Shown: in pieces, positions 34,526 through 42,909 of the stretch
Position numbering within the stretch: the stretch's first letter is position 1
Layout: the number at the start of each line of letters is the position of its first letter
Assembly: GCF_900115265.1 (NCBI RefSeq)
Contig: NZ_FOVU01000005.1
Span: forward strand, 1-64,000
From: Bradyrhizobium sp. Ghvi
GTDB lineage: Bacteria > Pseudomonadota > Alphaproteobacteria > Rhizobiales > Xanthobacteraceae
Reading direction: 5' to 3'
DNA: 64,000 nucleotides
Notes under the pieces: generated by a model
Told to the model about the DNA's origin: nothing
What the model saw: only the letters and a program-made list of their open reading frames with translations
Databases searched by the model: none
Position numbers and translations under genes: made by a program

Positions 34526-34539
34526 CCTATAGTTGTAGG
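34526..34539. promoter_or_regulatory. Candidate lux/tra box upstream of traI
   Basis: CCTATAGTTGTAGG is an imperfect inverted repeat (CCTA.A on one arm, T.TAGG on the other) about 60 bp upstream of the traI start. Position and dyad length fit a TraR box. No second copy of the same sequence was found at the fseA promoter region, so support is limited. Confidence 0.35.
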
Positions 34540-34551
34540 GGATGAAGCGTC

Positions 34552-35280
34552 CTAATTTTGCTTTTGTTTATTTGCAGCGGCCAGGAGCGTCGCTGCTTGA
34601 ATGACCGTCCGAACACCTAGCTTTTCCTTTGCATTATTTAAATAGTCGGCGGCTGTATTTCTTGAGATCCGGAGGATTTGCCCTATCTCCCAAGCGCTTT
34701 TGCCTTGTGCGGCCCATTTGAGGCACTCAAGCTCTCTCCGAGATAGAGGCACGCGGTCAAAGGTCCCTCCGACTGATAACTTCCGACGAACGTGCGCATG
34801 GAAGCACATGGCCATGAGTTGAAGGACCCGCTCGTTGGATTGTATGCAGTGATCAAAAGACGCCCGTTTCTCGTTCGTTGCAAACGTAAGAGCTGCGACG
34901 GGTCGCGGCCCAATCTGGATGGGTATGGTAAAGCCGAACCGTATGCCGAAATCGAGTGCTTCGGCGAGCAACTCGCGTGCTTGAGTTGAAATCTCTCGGT
35001 CGGCCAAATCTAAGCCCCAGCGGAAAGGCTCGGGATGTCGGGCTGCCTTTTGGATAACGGGGTCAATGTGCTGATATTCGTTGAGCAGATAATGCGAGGT
35101 CCAAGTTTCTGGATAGGTAGAGATCAGCCGCGGCTTTCCTTCTGGGGTGTCTGCTAAAGAGAGATATGCGAAGCAAGACAAATCGAACTCGGCGGAAATG
35201 ATTTTGATCGTCGAGCAGAAGTCTGAGGGACTCTCCGCGGCAAACAGCAAGTCGATGAAATTCTGGAATAGGCGGTGCAT
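34552..35280 (-). CDS. traR: TraR, AHL-responsive LuxR family activator
   Basis: This protein of 242 residues has an N-terminal autoinducer-binding domain (FDLSCFAYLSL, YPETWTSHYLLNEYQHIDPVI with the typical Trp/Tyr/Asp pocket residues, then FGIRFGFTIPI). A C-terminal GerE helix-turn-helix follows: LSRRELECLKWAAQGKSAWEIGQILRISRNTAADYL. The GTG at 35292 would add four residues; ATG 35280 begins with the conserved MHRLFQ. It is the presumed receptor for the TraI signal and the top of the transfer cascade. Confidence 0.9.
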   Translation of the reverse strand: MHRLFQNFIDLLFAAESPSDFCSTIKIISAEFDLSCFAYLSLADTPEGKPRLISTYPETWTSHYLLNEYQHIDPVIQKAARHPEPFRWGLDLADREISTQARELLAEALDFGIRFGFTIPIQIGPRPVAALTFATNEKRASFDHCIQSNERVLQLMAMCFHAHVRRKLSVGGTFDRVPLSRRELECLKWAAQGKSAWEIGQILRISRNTAADYLNNAKEKLGVRTVIQAATLLAAANKQKQN

Positions 35281-35292
35281 TGGTGTGGACAC

Positions 35293-36768
35293 TGGTTACT
35301 GGTGAGCCGAGCGGCTGCGATAGCCGCTCATTCGCGCCGGCGAACCCTGCGCGAATGCTTGGCGGTTGTGAGACTCTTAAGGCATCAGGCACTGGTTATC
35401 GCCCAGGGAATTCGACGAGCGCTGCCTGCAGGTCACCCAATATAGTCGCGTGCCGCTGTTGGTAGGCGCGACTACGACGCGGCGGTCGGCTCGATTTATT
35501 GATTCGAGAGAGCCGTTGAAGAAACGGTACCCCCATCGATGAGCATGGCTCGGATATCCGACCTCGTCCCAAATTGGCGTCGAGTGATCCGGCTGCTACC
35601 TCGTGCAAGAGGAGTTTCCAAATATGAGTTCGATACTGCTCGATGAGAACAACATCGCGATCTTTGTGCCTGAGTGCTGCAGCAATCCGAACTAGCGCGA
35701 TTTGTCTTCGCAGAAGCGCACATCCTTCCCAAAAAGCTCGAGAGCTTTGATTTTGGGGTTAGTCTGCGCTGTGCGGGAACCGTCCGACAAATGAGAACTT
35801 TGCAAGCATCGGTGAGCTACATTCACCTGGACGTCGTGGCCTTTCGGATTTCCTCGACTTGCCTAATCATCTCTGAGTTGAACGCCGTGAACCCCCGCGC
35901 GCGCGACGAAAGCTTCACGGGCGGGCCGACATGCCTCTTCAGAGCACGCCTGGATCGTCCGGTACCTCGCCGCCTTCAGGATCAGGCTGGAATTTTCCAC
36001 TGCTGTATGCTGGGGATGGGGCGCTTTGGTCCGCTTTTCAATCTGTTTTGGTGCTGGCGTCCGCCAGCTGGCAGGTCGATCGCTCATGTCCTCTATGACA
36101 AGAACGTGCGAATCGAGTCCGGTTGTGACTTGGCCTTTTCGGGACCCCGAAGCGAAGGAAGGCTGTTCTCGCCCAAAGAGCCCGCAACGAAATCGCAATG
36201 GTTGCGCTCCCCGATTTGAACCTGCCTCTGGGTCGACGATCACGAGTGCGGGCGAGCAAGGCGAAGCAAACGTTCTCAAGCTTTCGATCGATGTCTGATG
36301 GCGTCGTTGTCGGGTCATTGTCTCAACAGCTTTTTGATCGGAGGCGAGCCGCACTTTTCGACGGTAGCTTAAATGGTAGGTTTTCAACGGGGCTTGACTG
36401 GCGCTCTCTCCGAGGACTGCCTCTGCGCTGTATCCAGCTGTTCGAAACGACATCAAAGCATGAACATAACGCGACGCGGTTAGTTCCGCGATGTCACCTG
36501 TAGTCGCCAGGTTGGAGGATGGAACGCGTTCAGGAACATGGTCCGAAAGCTCGAGTCGCTCGGCGTCAGCCTGGCCGCGGGGATCGCTCCTTCCAGCCTA
36601 TTTCCGCCTGAAGTTTGGGCTGGCGCCCCTGTGCAGCACGGCCCCGGACGAAATAGGCTCGAATGCAAAAATCTGCATCCTTGGTTGATCGGGTGCCATT
36701 CCGATGCCGTCGACCGGCGCGATCGAAGCGCGTCAACGCGCTCTCCATCTTGACGCGTTCAATAAATC
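35293..36768. other. Gene-poor junction between transfer module and cargo
   Basis: About 1.5 kb without a convincing gene. Several open frames occur on both strands, the largest being minus-strand 35863-36456, but they lack ribosome sites and known families. On the minus strand, patches such as FTAFNSEMIRQVEEIRKA (near 35830-35900) and LRHKDRDVVLIEQYRTHIW (near 35600-35680) look like remnants of real proteins interrupted by stops. The region may hold decayed genes left from earlier insertion events. No insertion sequence or tRNA was recognised. Confidence 0.45.
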
Positions 36769-36788
36769 AGTCTACTTATGCAAGTGAC
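36769..36788. promoter_or_regulatory. Candidate HxlR operator, copy 1
   Basis: AGTCTACTTATGCAAGTGAC lies 50 bp before the start of the enoyl-CoA hydratase gene, the first gene of the cargo operon. It matches two copies at 45608-45627 and 45631-45650 in front of the binding-protein gene. The only nearby local regulator is the double HxlR protein encoded between the two operons. Confidence 0.6.
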
Positions 36789-36837
36789 GATAGGCATTCG
36801 GCTCAAAGGTCGGAGCTGTTCGGGAGGAGAGGCTTTC

Positions 36838-37611
36838 GTGAAAGATATAATCGTCGCGAAAAGAGACGGCATTGCGCGCGTCGCATTGAACCGGCCTTCG
36901 GCGAGGAACGCCGTCACGCTGGCGATGTGGCGTGAACTCGCGGACATCTTCTCACACTTCGCGAGCGACCGGGATGTTCGGGCGATCGTGCTGGCGGGCG
37001 AGGGAAAGGACTTTTCCGTCGGCGCCGATATCTCCGAGTTCGACAATATTCGGGACGACAAGCGACAGAGCGCCACGTACGAAGTTGCCGTCGATGCCTG
37101 TTCCGGCGCGATCGCAGCCTTAGGAAAGCCCGTTATTGCAACCATTTCCGGATATTGTCTTGGAGGCGGGTGCCACCTCGCATTGGCGTGCGACTTTCGC
37201 TTCGGTGATCGGACCGCGACAATCGGCATCCCGTCGGCGAAGCTCTCCATCGTCTATGGTGTTCGGAGCGTGCAGCGGTTGTTGGCGCTGACCGGTGTCG
37301 CAAACGCCAAGCGGATCCTTTACTCGGCGGACCGCTATCCAGCCGAGCAGGCGATGTCGATGGGATTGATCGACGAGATCCACGACGATGCGTCGCTCGC
37401 CACAGAACGCTTCCTGACGCGACTGGCGGACAATGCGCCCCTTTCAATCGCGGGTGCGAAGTACATGCTGAACGGGCTTTCGATGGGTGCCGGCGGCCTC
37501 GACTTGGCGGTGGCGCAGCAACTCGTCGACGTTGCGTCCGACAGCAACGACTTTAGGGAAGGGCGTCGCGCGTTTGCGGAGAAGAGAGCTCCGCGGTTTC
37601 GTGGCGAATAG
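36838..37611 (+). CDS. Enoyl-CoA hydratase/isomerase family protein
   Basis: This crotonase-fold enzyme has 257 residues from GTG 36838, which has GGGAGGAG upstream. The oxyanion-hole segments are visible: GEGKDFSVGADISEF near residue 60 and ISGYCLGGGCHLALACDFR near 105. The position of the first catalytic glutamate is occupied by the GIPSAKLSIVYG segment without an obvious acid, so hydration is not certain; isomerase, hydrolase or lyase chemistry is possible. It opens an operon with a molybdenum hydroxylase, a lactonase-like enzyme, an SDR and an acyl-CoA ligase. The 2-furoate pathway also uses a crotonase-fold hydrolase, HmfE. Confidence 0.83.
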   Translation: MKDIIVAKRDGIARVALNRPSARNAVTLAMWRELADIFSHFASDRDVRAIVLAGEGKDFSVGADISEFDNIRDDKRQSATYEVAVDACSGAIAALGKPVIATISGYCLGGGCHLALACDFRFGDRTATIGIPSAKLSIVYGVRSVQRLLALTGVANAKRILYSADRYPAEQAMSMGLIDEIHDDASLATERFLTRLADNAPLSIAGAKYMLNGLSMGAGGLDLAVAQQLVDVASDSNDFREGRRAFAEKRAPRFRGE

Positions 37612-37650
37612 CGATGGCAAACACCGAAACAGTCTTGGAGGGCAAATACG

Positions 37651-38514
37651 ATGAAGCCTGCCAAGTTTGAGTATGTGGCGCCGACAACGGTGGACGCCGC
37701 GGTCGAAGCTTTGCGCGCGGCCAACGGTGAAGGCAAGGTCCTCGCCGGCGGCCAGAGCTTGATGCCGCTCTTGAATTTTCGGATGACGCGGCCCGCCGTG
37801 CTGGTCGATCTCAACGGCATCAAGGAACTGTCGTTCATCGAGCTGAGAGGCGATCACGTCGCAATTGGTGCGCTGACGAGGCATCGCGAGATCGAACAGT
37901 CGCGGCTGATTGCATCGAAGCTGCCCGTCATGGCGGCGGCCATGCGTCACGTGGCGCACCTCGCGATCCGCAATCGCGGGACGATTGGCGGCAGCCTGTC
38001 TCATTCGGATCCTGCCGCGGAACTGCCGATGCTCTCGCTGTTCTACGGCGCGAAGCTATCGGTTCAGGGACCGTCCGGCCGGCGGACCATCGCTGCCGAG
38101 GATTTCTTCGTCGACGCGCTGACGAATTGCCTGGAGCCCGAAGATATCGTGGTGGAGATCGAATTTCCGATCCTTCAACACGACGGATGGGCCTTCGAGG
38201 AAGTCGCTCGCCGCTTTGGTGATTTCGCACTTGCCAGTATCGCCGTCTCACTCCGACGCGCTGCTTCCACCGTCGAGGACGCGCGCGTTGCCGTGATGGG
38301 CGTGGCCGATACGCCGCTCCGGCTAAAAGAGGTTGAGGACCAACTCCGCGGCATCGCCATAGACGACCAGATGCCGGACCGATTTTCCGAGCTTGTCCTG
38401 TCCTGCGTGTCTGCAAATGGCGACCTTCACGCTTCCGCCGAGTACCGCCAGCACTTGCTCGGACAGTTGGCGAAGCGTTCCATGCAGACGGCCCTGGCCG
38501 CGAAAGGGTGGTGA
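37651..38514 (+). CDS. FAD subunit of a xanthine dehydrogenase-family hydroxylase (CoxM-like)
   Basis: This 287-residue medium subunit has the FAD-binding signature LAGGQSLMPLLNFRM near residue 30 and IGGSLSHSDPAAELP near 112. A C-terminal CO_deh_flav_C domain completes it. GGAGGG lies upstream of ATG 37651. With the [2Fe-2S] subunit six bases downstream and the molybdenum subunit at 39748, it makes a three-subunit enzyme. The substrate is set by the large subunit and is unknown. Confidence 0.92.
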   Translation: MKPAKFEYVAPTTVDAAVEALRAANGEGKVLAGGQSLMPLLNFRMTRPAVLVDLNGIKELSFIELRGDHVAIGALTRHREIEQSRLIASKLPVMAAAMRHVAHLAIRNRGTIGGSLSHSDPAAELPMLSLFYGAKLSVQGPSGRRTIAAEDFFVDALTNCLEPEDIVVEIEFPILQHDGWAFEEVARRFGDFALASIAVSLRRAASTVEDARVAVMGVADTPLRLKEVEDQLRGIAIDDQMPDRFSELVLSCVSANGDLHASAEYRQHLLGQLAKRSMQTALAAKGW

Positions 38515-38520
38515 TCGGCG

Positions 38521-39003
38521 ATGAGTACGACAGTATCGGTGACCGTCAACGGAACGAAGTACGACCTTTCGGATGTTGAGCCGCGGCTCCTGTTGTCCGA
38601 CTTCCTGCGCGATATGCTCGGACTGACAGGCACTCATGTCGGATGCGAGCATGGAGTTTGTGGCGCGTGCACAGTGCTTGTCAACGGCGATAGCGTCCGC
38701 TCGTGCCTTATGCTCGCCGTTCAGGCCAAAGGTGCCGAGATCACGACCGTGGAGGGCCTCGGGACGCCGGAGCAGCTCAACGTCCTGCAGGCTCAGTTTC
38801 GCGAGCATCACGGGCTTCAGTGCGGCTTCTGCACGCCCGGCATGCTAATGACTGGCGAAGATCTGCTCCGGAAATATCCGCTGGCGACTGACGACGAGAT
38901 CAGGGAAGGGCTGTCCGGCAATCTCTGCCGCTGCACCGGATATCAGAACATTGTCGCTGCGATCAGAGCTGCGGCCGCGTTACGTGCGGAGGGAACGTCA
39001 TGA
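38521..39003 (+). CDS. [2Fe-2S] subunit of the molybdenum hydroxylase (CoxS-like)
   Basis: This 160-residue small subunit has the plant-type cluster ligands in GCEHGVCGACTVLVNG and the second cluster ligands in CGFCTPGM and CRCTGYQNI. All eight cysteines are present. The stop codon overlaps the start of the lactonase-like gene (ATGA). It passes electrons from molybdopterin to FAD. Confidence 0.94.
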   Translation: MSTTVSVTVNGTKYDLSDVEPRLLLSDFLRDMLGLTGTHVGCEHGVCGACTVLVNGDSVRSCLMLAVQAKGAEITTVEGLGTPEQLNVLQAQFREHHGLQCGFCTPGMLMTGEDLLRKYPLATDDEIREGLSGNLCRCTGYQNIVAAIRAAAALRAEGTS

Positions 39004-39761
39004 AGCTGAATTTCCTCTCCGCCGGGCGCCTTCGCATGAAGAAGAGCATCTATGTGACCGGCGCCGATCGCAGCGAGATGATCGATCTTCCTGTCAGTAG
39101 CGCCTTGATCCGGCACAAGCAGGGCAATGTGCTGTTCGATACCGGCTGTCACCCTTCGGTGGTGGATGGCGCCGAAGCTCGTTGGGGGACGCTTGCCAAG
39201 GTCATGAAGCCGTTGATGAGCGCAAGCGAGACGCTATTGCCGAGCCTTGCCTGCGTCGGGCTGGAGCCGGACGATATCGATGTCGTTGTCAATTCCCATT
39301 TTCATCCCGACCATTGCGGCTGCAATCAGTTCTTCCGCAAAGCGACGATTCTTGCCCACGCCAAAGAAATCGAGGCCGCAGGCGCGCAGGGTGCGGAAGC
39401 AGCGGGCTATCTCCGCGCGGATTGGGACAACGGCCAGCCCATCGAGCCCTTGCACGGCGAGAAGGATATTTTCGGAGATGCCAGTGTCGTCCTGGTACCC
39501 TTGCCAGGCCATACGCCGGGCTCGGTCGGTGCGCTGGTCAGCCTCGATCGCGACGGTCAGTTTCTGCTCGCGTCGGACGCGGTCAGCCTGCGTCAAAACC
39601 TCGATACCGATACCGCGCCTCGCAATACCTGGAACGTCGAGGAACAGCTGAAGACGTTCGCAGAAGTGCGGCGGATCGAGAACGCCGGTGCTGCGGTGAT
39701 CTGTGGCCATGACGACCAACAGTGGCGGGGTCTGCGCAAGGGAACCGATGGCTATGAGTAA
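39000..39761 (+). CDS. Metallo-beta-lactamase fold lactonase (AHL lactonase/BlcC-like)
   Basis: This 253-residue protein carries the dinuclear zinc motif NSHFHPDHCG (HxHxDH) near residue 100, with GHTPGS near 175, LASDAV and the C-terminal CGHDDQQW. The overall pattern (the SALIRHKQGNVLFDTG start) is that of the AHL lactonase family, which also holds gamma-butyrolactonase BlcC. It is inserted between the small and large subunits of the Mo hydroxylase and overlaps both, so it is likely to open a lactone formed in the pathway. Because the element makes its own AHL signal, signal degradation as a side activity is conceivable. Confidence 0.83.
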   Translation: MKLNFLSAGRLRMKKSIYVTGADRSEMIDLPVSSALIRHKQGNVLFDTGCHPSVVDGAEARWGTLAKVMKPLMSASETLLPSLACVGLEPDDIDVVVNSHFHPDHCGCNQFFRKATILAHAKEIEAAGAQGAEAAGYLRADWDNGQPIEPLHGEKDIFGDASVVLVPLPGHTPGSVGALVSLDRDGQFLLASDAVSLRQNLDTDTAPRNTWNVEEQLKTFAEVRRIENAGAAVICGHDDQQWRGLRKGTDGYE

Positions 39762-42156
39762 CGACACGCGCGCTGAGCCATTGGACGTCATGCGACCGCG
39801 GAATGTCGGCGCGCCCATCAAGCGTACTGAAGACCCGCGGCTCTTGACCGGGCGCGGCGAATATTCGGCCGACCGAAAGCCGGATCGGTTACTTCATGTC
39901 GCATTCCTTCGCAGTGGGCAGCCGCATGCGTTGATCACCAGGATCGACACGGTCACGGCTCAGGCGGCGCCAGGCGTGATTGCGGTGTTGACTGCAGAGG
40001 GCATCGCCGGGGATTTCAAGCCGGTCATTCCGTTCTCGCGGATGCCGAACTATTACGCGACACCGATCGTGCCTCTGGCCATCGGCAAAGTCCGCTATGT
40101 CGGCGAGGCCGTTGCTGCCGTGATCGCGACCTCGCGATATCTTGCGGAGGATGCGCTCGAATTGATCGAGGTCGACTACGAGCCGCTGGACGCGATCGCG
40201 CGCGCAGAGCTCGCGGTCGTCGATGATGCGGTCCTGCTGCACGAAGAGGCCGGAACGAACGTCCTGATCTCGCGCGAATTCAAGAAAGGCGACGTGGTTG
40301 CCGATCTCCAGGCCGCGGCGGTCAGGGTCAGCGGCCGGTTTGAGATGACCCGAAAGGCACCGCTTGCAATGGAGCCGCGGAGCTATACGGCCGAGTACGA
40401 CAAACGGCGAGATGCCGTCACACTTTACACCTCGTCGAATATTCCGGGCATCGTCCGCGACGCGATTTCCGAATCACTTGACCTTCCAGGCCACCGCCTG
40501 CGCGTGGTGGCGCCCGATGTCGGTGGCAGTTTCGGATCGAAGGGATCGCTCTATCCTGAAGAGCTCCTGATCTGTATCGCTGCGCGCAAGCTCGGCCGCT
40601 CGTTGAAATGGACGGCGGATCGACTGGAGGATGTTAGCAGTTCCAGCCAGGCCTTCGCCGAGGTCGTCAATGCCGAGATGGGCTTCGACGCCAACGGCGT
40701 CGCGACCTCACTGCAGGCGGATGTGATCGGCGATGTCGGGGCCTATTCGATCTATCCCTGGACCTGCGGGCTGGAACCGGTCCAGGTCGTCAGCTTCCTT
40801 CCGGGACCCTACAAGATCGCGTCGTACCGGGGCGCCGTCCGCGGCGTCGCCACCTGCAAGCCGCCGACCGGCCCTTATCGCGGCGTCGGCCGGCCGATCT
40901 CGACGTTTGTCGCCGAGAGCCTGATGGACCTTGGCGCCAGGGCGCTCGGCCTCGATCCGCTGGAAATCAGACGCCGCAACCTGGTGCGGGCCGAGGAATT
41001 TCCGTACCGGATCGCGTCCGGAATCATCTGGGACAAGACAGGCTTCGTCGAGTGCCTTGAAGCTGCTGCTGAGGCTGCTGGTTACGAACAGCTTCGCGTC
41101 GAGCAAGCGGCTGCGCGCAAACGGGGACGTCTGCTCGGCGTCGGCATCGCTTCCTACGCGGAATTGACCGGCATTGGCTCGCGGATCGCCGTTGCACCGG
41201 GCATGCCGATCAACACGGGTTCGGAGACGGCGAAGATCACCATCGACTCGACCGGCGCCATCACGGCGGCCTTTGGTGTCGCCTCTCACGGCCAAGGGCT
41301 TGAGACGACGCTGGCCCAGATCGTGGCCGATGATCTCGGCGCTCGCTTCGAGGACATCCGCGTCATCCAAGGCGACAGCGACGAGGTTCCGATGTCGACC
41401 GGAACTTATGCGAGCCGCAGCGCGGTGCTCGGCGGCGGTGCAGCCAAGCATGCCTCGCGGATCCTTCAGGACAAGATCAAGCGGGTCGCGTCTCATCTCC
41501 TGGAGGCGAACCAGGACGACATCGAGGTTTCCGGTGGCAAGGCTGCGGTTATTGGCACTGACCGCGCGGTGACCCTCAAGCAGGTCGCCAAGGCTGTTTA
41601 TTCCGACATGAAGACGCTGCCGGTCGAGGCGCGTGAGGAACTGACGGCGACATACACCTTCGACCCGATCAACGGGACGACCGCAGCAGCCACCCATATC
41701 GCTGTGGTGGAAGTCGATCCCGCGACCTGCTTCGTCAAGATCCTGAAATACGTGGTCGCGGAAGACTGCGGGAGGATCATCAATCCGATGATCGTCGACG
41801 GCCAGGTGCACGGCGGCGTCGCGCAGGGCATCGGTGCGGCGCTGTTTGAGGAGCTCGTCTATGACGATGACGGCCAGCTCCTGAGCGCGAGCCTCGTCGA
41901 CTATGTGATCCCCTCCGCGGCCGAAGTGCCGGTCATGGACGTCGTCCACATCGAAAGCGAATCGGCTGTGGCGGGCGGATTCCGCGGCATGGGCGAGGGC
42001 GGCACGATCGGTGCACCGGCCGCTATTGCCAATGCGATCGCCGACGCGCTGTCGCCGCTCGGGATCGACGTGTCCATTCTTCCGATGACTCCGGAGCGCA
42101 TCTTCAAGCTCTTGGAGCAGGCCAGACTCAACACGAGAGGAAAAGCAGATGAGTGA
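39748..42156 (+). CDS. Molybdenum-binding subunit of a xanthine dehydrogenase-family hydroxylase
   Basis: This 802-residue large subunit starts near ATG 39748/39754, overlapping the preceding gene. It shows VGAPIKRTEDPRLLTGRGEY, then VGGSFGSKGSLYPEEL, then PTGPYRGVGRP as the active-site loop, and the C-terminal GEGGTIGAPAAIANAIADAL with the conserved catalytic glutamate region. CO dehydrogenase would show AYxCSFR in the loop; this is absent, so it is not a CO dehydrogenase. It probably hydroxylates an aromatic, heteroaromatic or CoA-bound substrate. The SDR gene overlaps its end. Confidence 0.92.
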   Translation: MAMSNDTRAEPLDVMRPRNVGAPIKRTEDPRLLTGRGEYSADRKPDRLLHVAFLRSGQPHALITRIDTVTAQAAPGVIAVLTAEGIAGDFKPVIPFSRMPNYYATPIVPLAIGKVRYVGEAVAAVIATSRYLAEDALELIEVDYEPLDAIARAELAVVDDAVLLHEEAGTNVLISREFKKGDVVADLQAAAVRVSGRFEMTRKAPLAMEPRSYTAEYDKRRDAVTLYTSSNIPGIVRDAISESLDLPGHRLRVVAPDVGGSFGSKGSLYPEELLICIAARKLGRSLKWTADRLEDVSSSSQAFAEVVNAEMGFDANGVATSLQADVIGDVGAYSIYPWTCGLEPVQVVSFLPGPYKIASYRGAVRGVATCKPPTGPYRGVGRPISTFVAESLMDLGARALGLDPLEIRRRNLVRAEEFPYRIASGIIWDKTGFVECLEAAAEAAGYEQLRVEQAAARKRGRLLGVGIASYAELTGIGSRIAVAPGMPINTGSETAKITIDSTGAITAAFGVASHGQGLETTLAQIVADDLGARFEDIRVIQGDSDEVPMSTGTYASRSAVLGGGAAKHASRILQDKIKRVASHLLEANQDDIEVSGGKAAVIGTDRAVTLKQVAKAVYSDMKTLPVEAREELTATYTFDPINGTTAAATHIAVVEVDPATCFVKILKYVVAEDCGRIINPMIVDGQVHGGVAQGIGAALFEELVYDDDGQLLSASLVDYVIPSAAEVPVMDVVHIESESAVAGGFRGMGEGGTIGAPAAIANAIADALSPLGIDVSILPMTPERIFKLLEQARLNTRGKADE

Positions 42157-42898
42157 TCTCAAGGGACGTGTCGCCCTCGTGACCGGCGGCGGACGGGATG
42201 TGGGAGCGGCGATCGCCAAGCTGCTGGCGGAACACGGCGCCAGCGTTGCGGTCAACTATCACAGCTCAAAGGGTGAGGCCGAGGCGGTGGTCGCCGACAT
42301 TGAGAAGGCCGGCGGCAAGGCCAAGGCCTATCAAGCCGATATTTCGGACGCCGACGTCGTTCGGAAGATGATCGCCGGCATCAAGAGCGATTTCGGCGGG
42401 CTCGATATCCTTGTCAACAACGCCGGGCTGGTGTTTCGCAAGCGCTTCAGCGAAAGCACGCCCGAGGACTGGAAGAAGCAGATCGACACCTGCCTGTACG
42501 GTGCGCTGAATTGCTCGCACAGTGCCGGGCCACTGCTTGAAGCATCCGGCCGCGGCCGCATCATTTCCATCATGGGTGACTCCTCGAGGGTTGGCGAGTC
42601 CGGCCTTGCACTCGGTGCGGCTGCGCGCGCCGGCACCATCGCGCTGATGAAGTCGCTGGCCCGCGAGTGGGGCCGTTCCGGCGTGACGGCCAATTCGATC
42701 TCGCTGGGCCTCATCGAAACCGCCCACGACAAGACCTGGGTCGATGCCAACCGCGACAAGCTGGTCAAGGCCTATGCGATCCGCCGATTGGGCCTGCCGT
42801 CCGACGTTGCACCGTTGGTCGCCCTGCTGGCCTCCGATGCGGGGAGCTGGATCACGGGACAGGTCATCAGCGTCAACGGCGGATACAGTATGGTCTAG
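42149..42898 (+). CDS. SDR family protein lacking the catalytic Ser-Tyr-Lys
   Basis: This 249-residue Rossmann protein has a TGGGRDVGAAIA nucleotide loop, NNAG near residue 90 (as LVNNAGLV) and ITGQVISVNGGY at the end. Aligned by eye with FabG-type proteins without gaps, the serine, tyrosine and lysine positions read Gly, Gly and Arg in GRIISIMGDSS and LALGAAARAGT. The normal dehydrogenase mechanism is therefore unlikely. It may bind a nicotinamide cofactor for another reaction or serve as a non-catalytic partner. It overlaps the Mo subunit gene and precedes the ligase. Confidence 0.85.
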   Translation: MSDLKGRVALVTGGGRDVGAAIAKLLAEHGASVAVNYHSSKGEAEAVVADIEKAGGKAKAYQADISDADVVRKMIAGIKSDFGGLDILVNNAGLVFRKRFSESTPEDWKKQIDTCLYGALNCSHSAGPLLEASGRGRIISIMGDSSRVGESGLALGAAARAGTIALMKSLAREWGRSGVTANSISLGLIETAHDKTWVDANRDKLVKAYAIRRLGLPSDVAPLVALLASDAGSWITGQVISVNGGYSMV

Positions 42899-42909
42899 GA
42901 GATACGACG

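Noticed and set aside
39748..42156. Aerobic CO dehydrogenase (CoxL) for the Mo subunit
   Set aside because: The active-site loop reads PYRGVGRP and lacks the AYxCSFR signature; the operon has a ligase and lactonase instead of CO-oxidation accessory genes such as coxDEF.
40708..42255. 515-residue minus-strand frame opposite the Mo subunit gene
   Set aside because: It is a shadow of a strongly biased coding strand, and its product has no recognisable fold motif.
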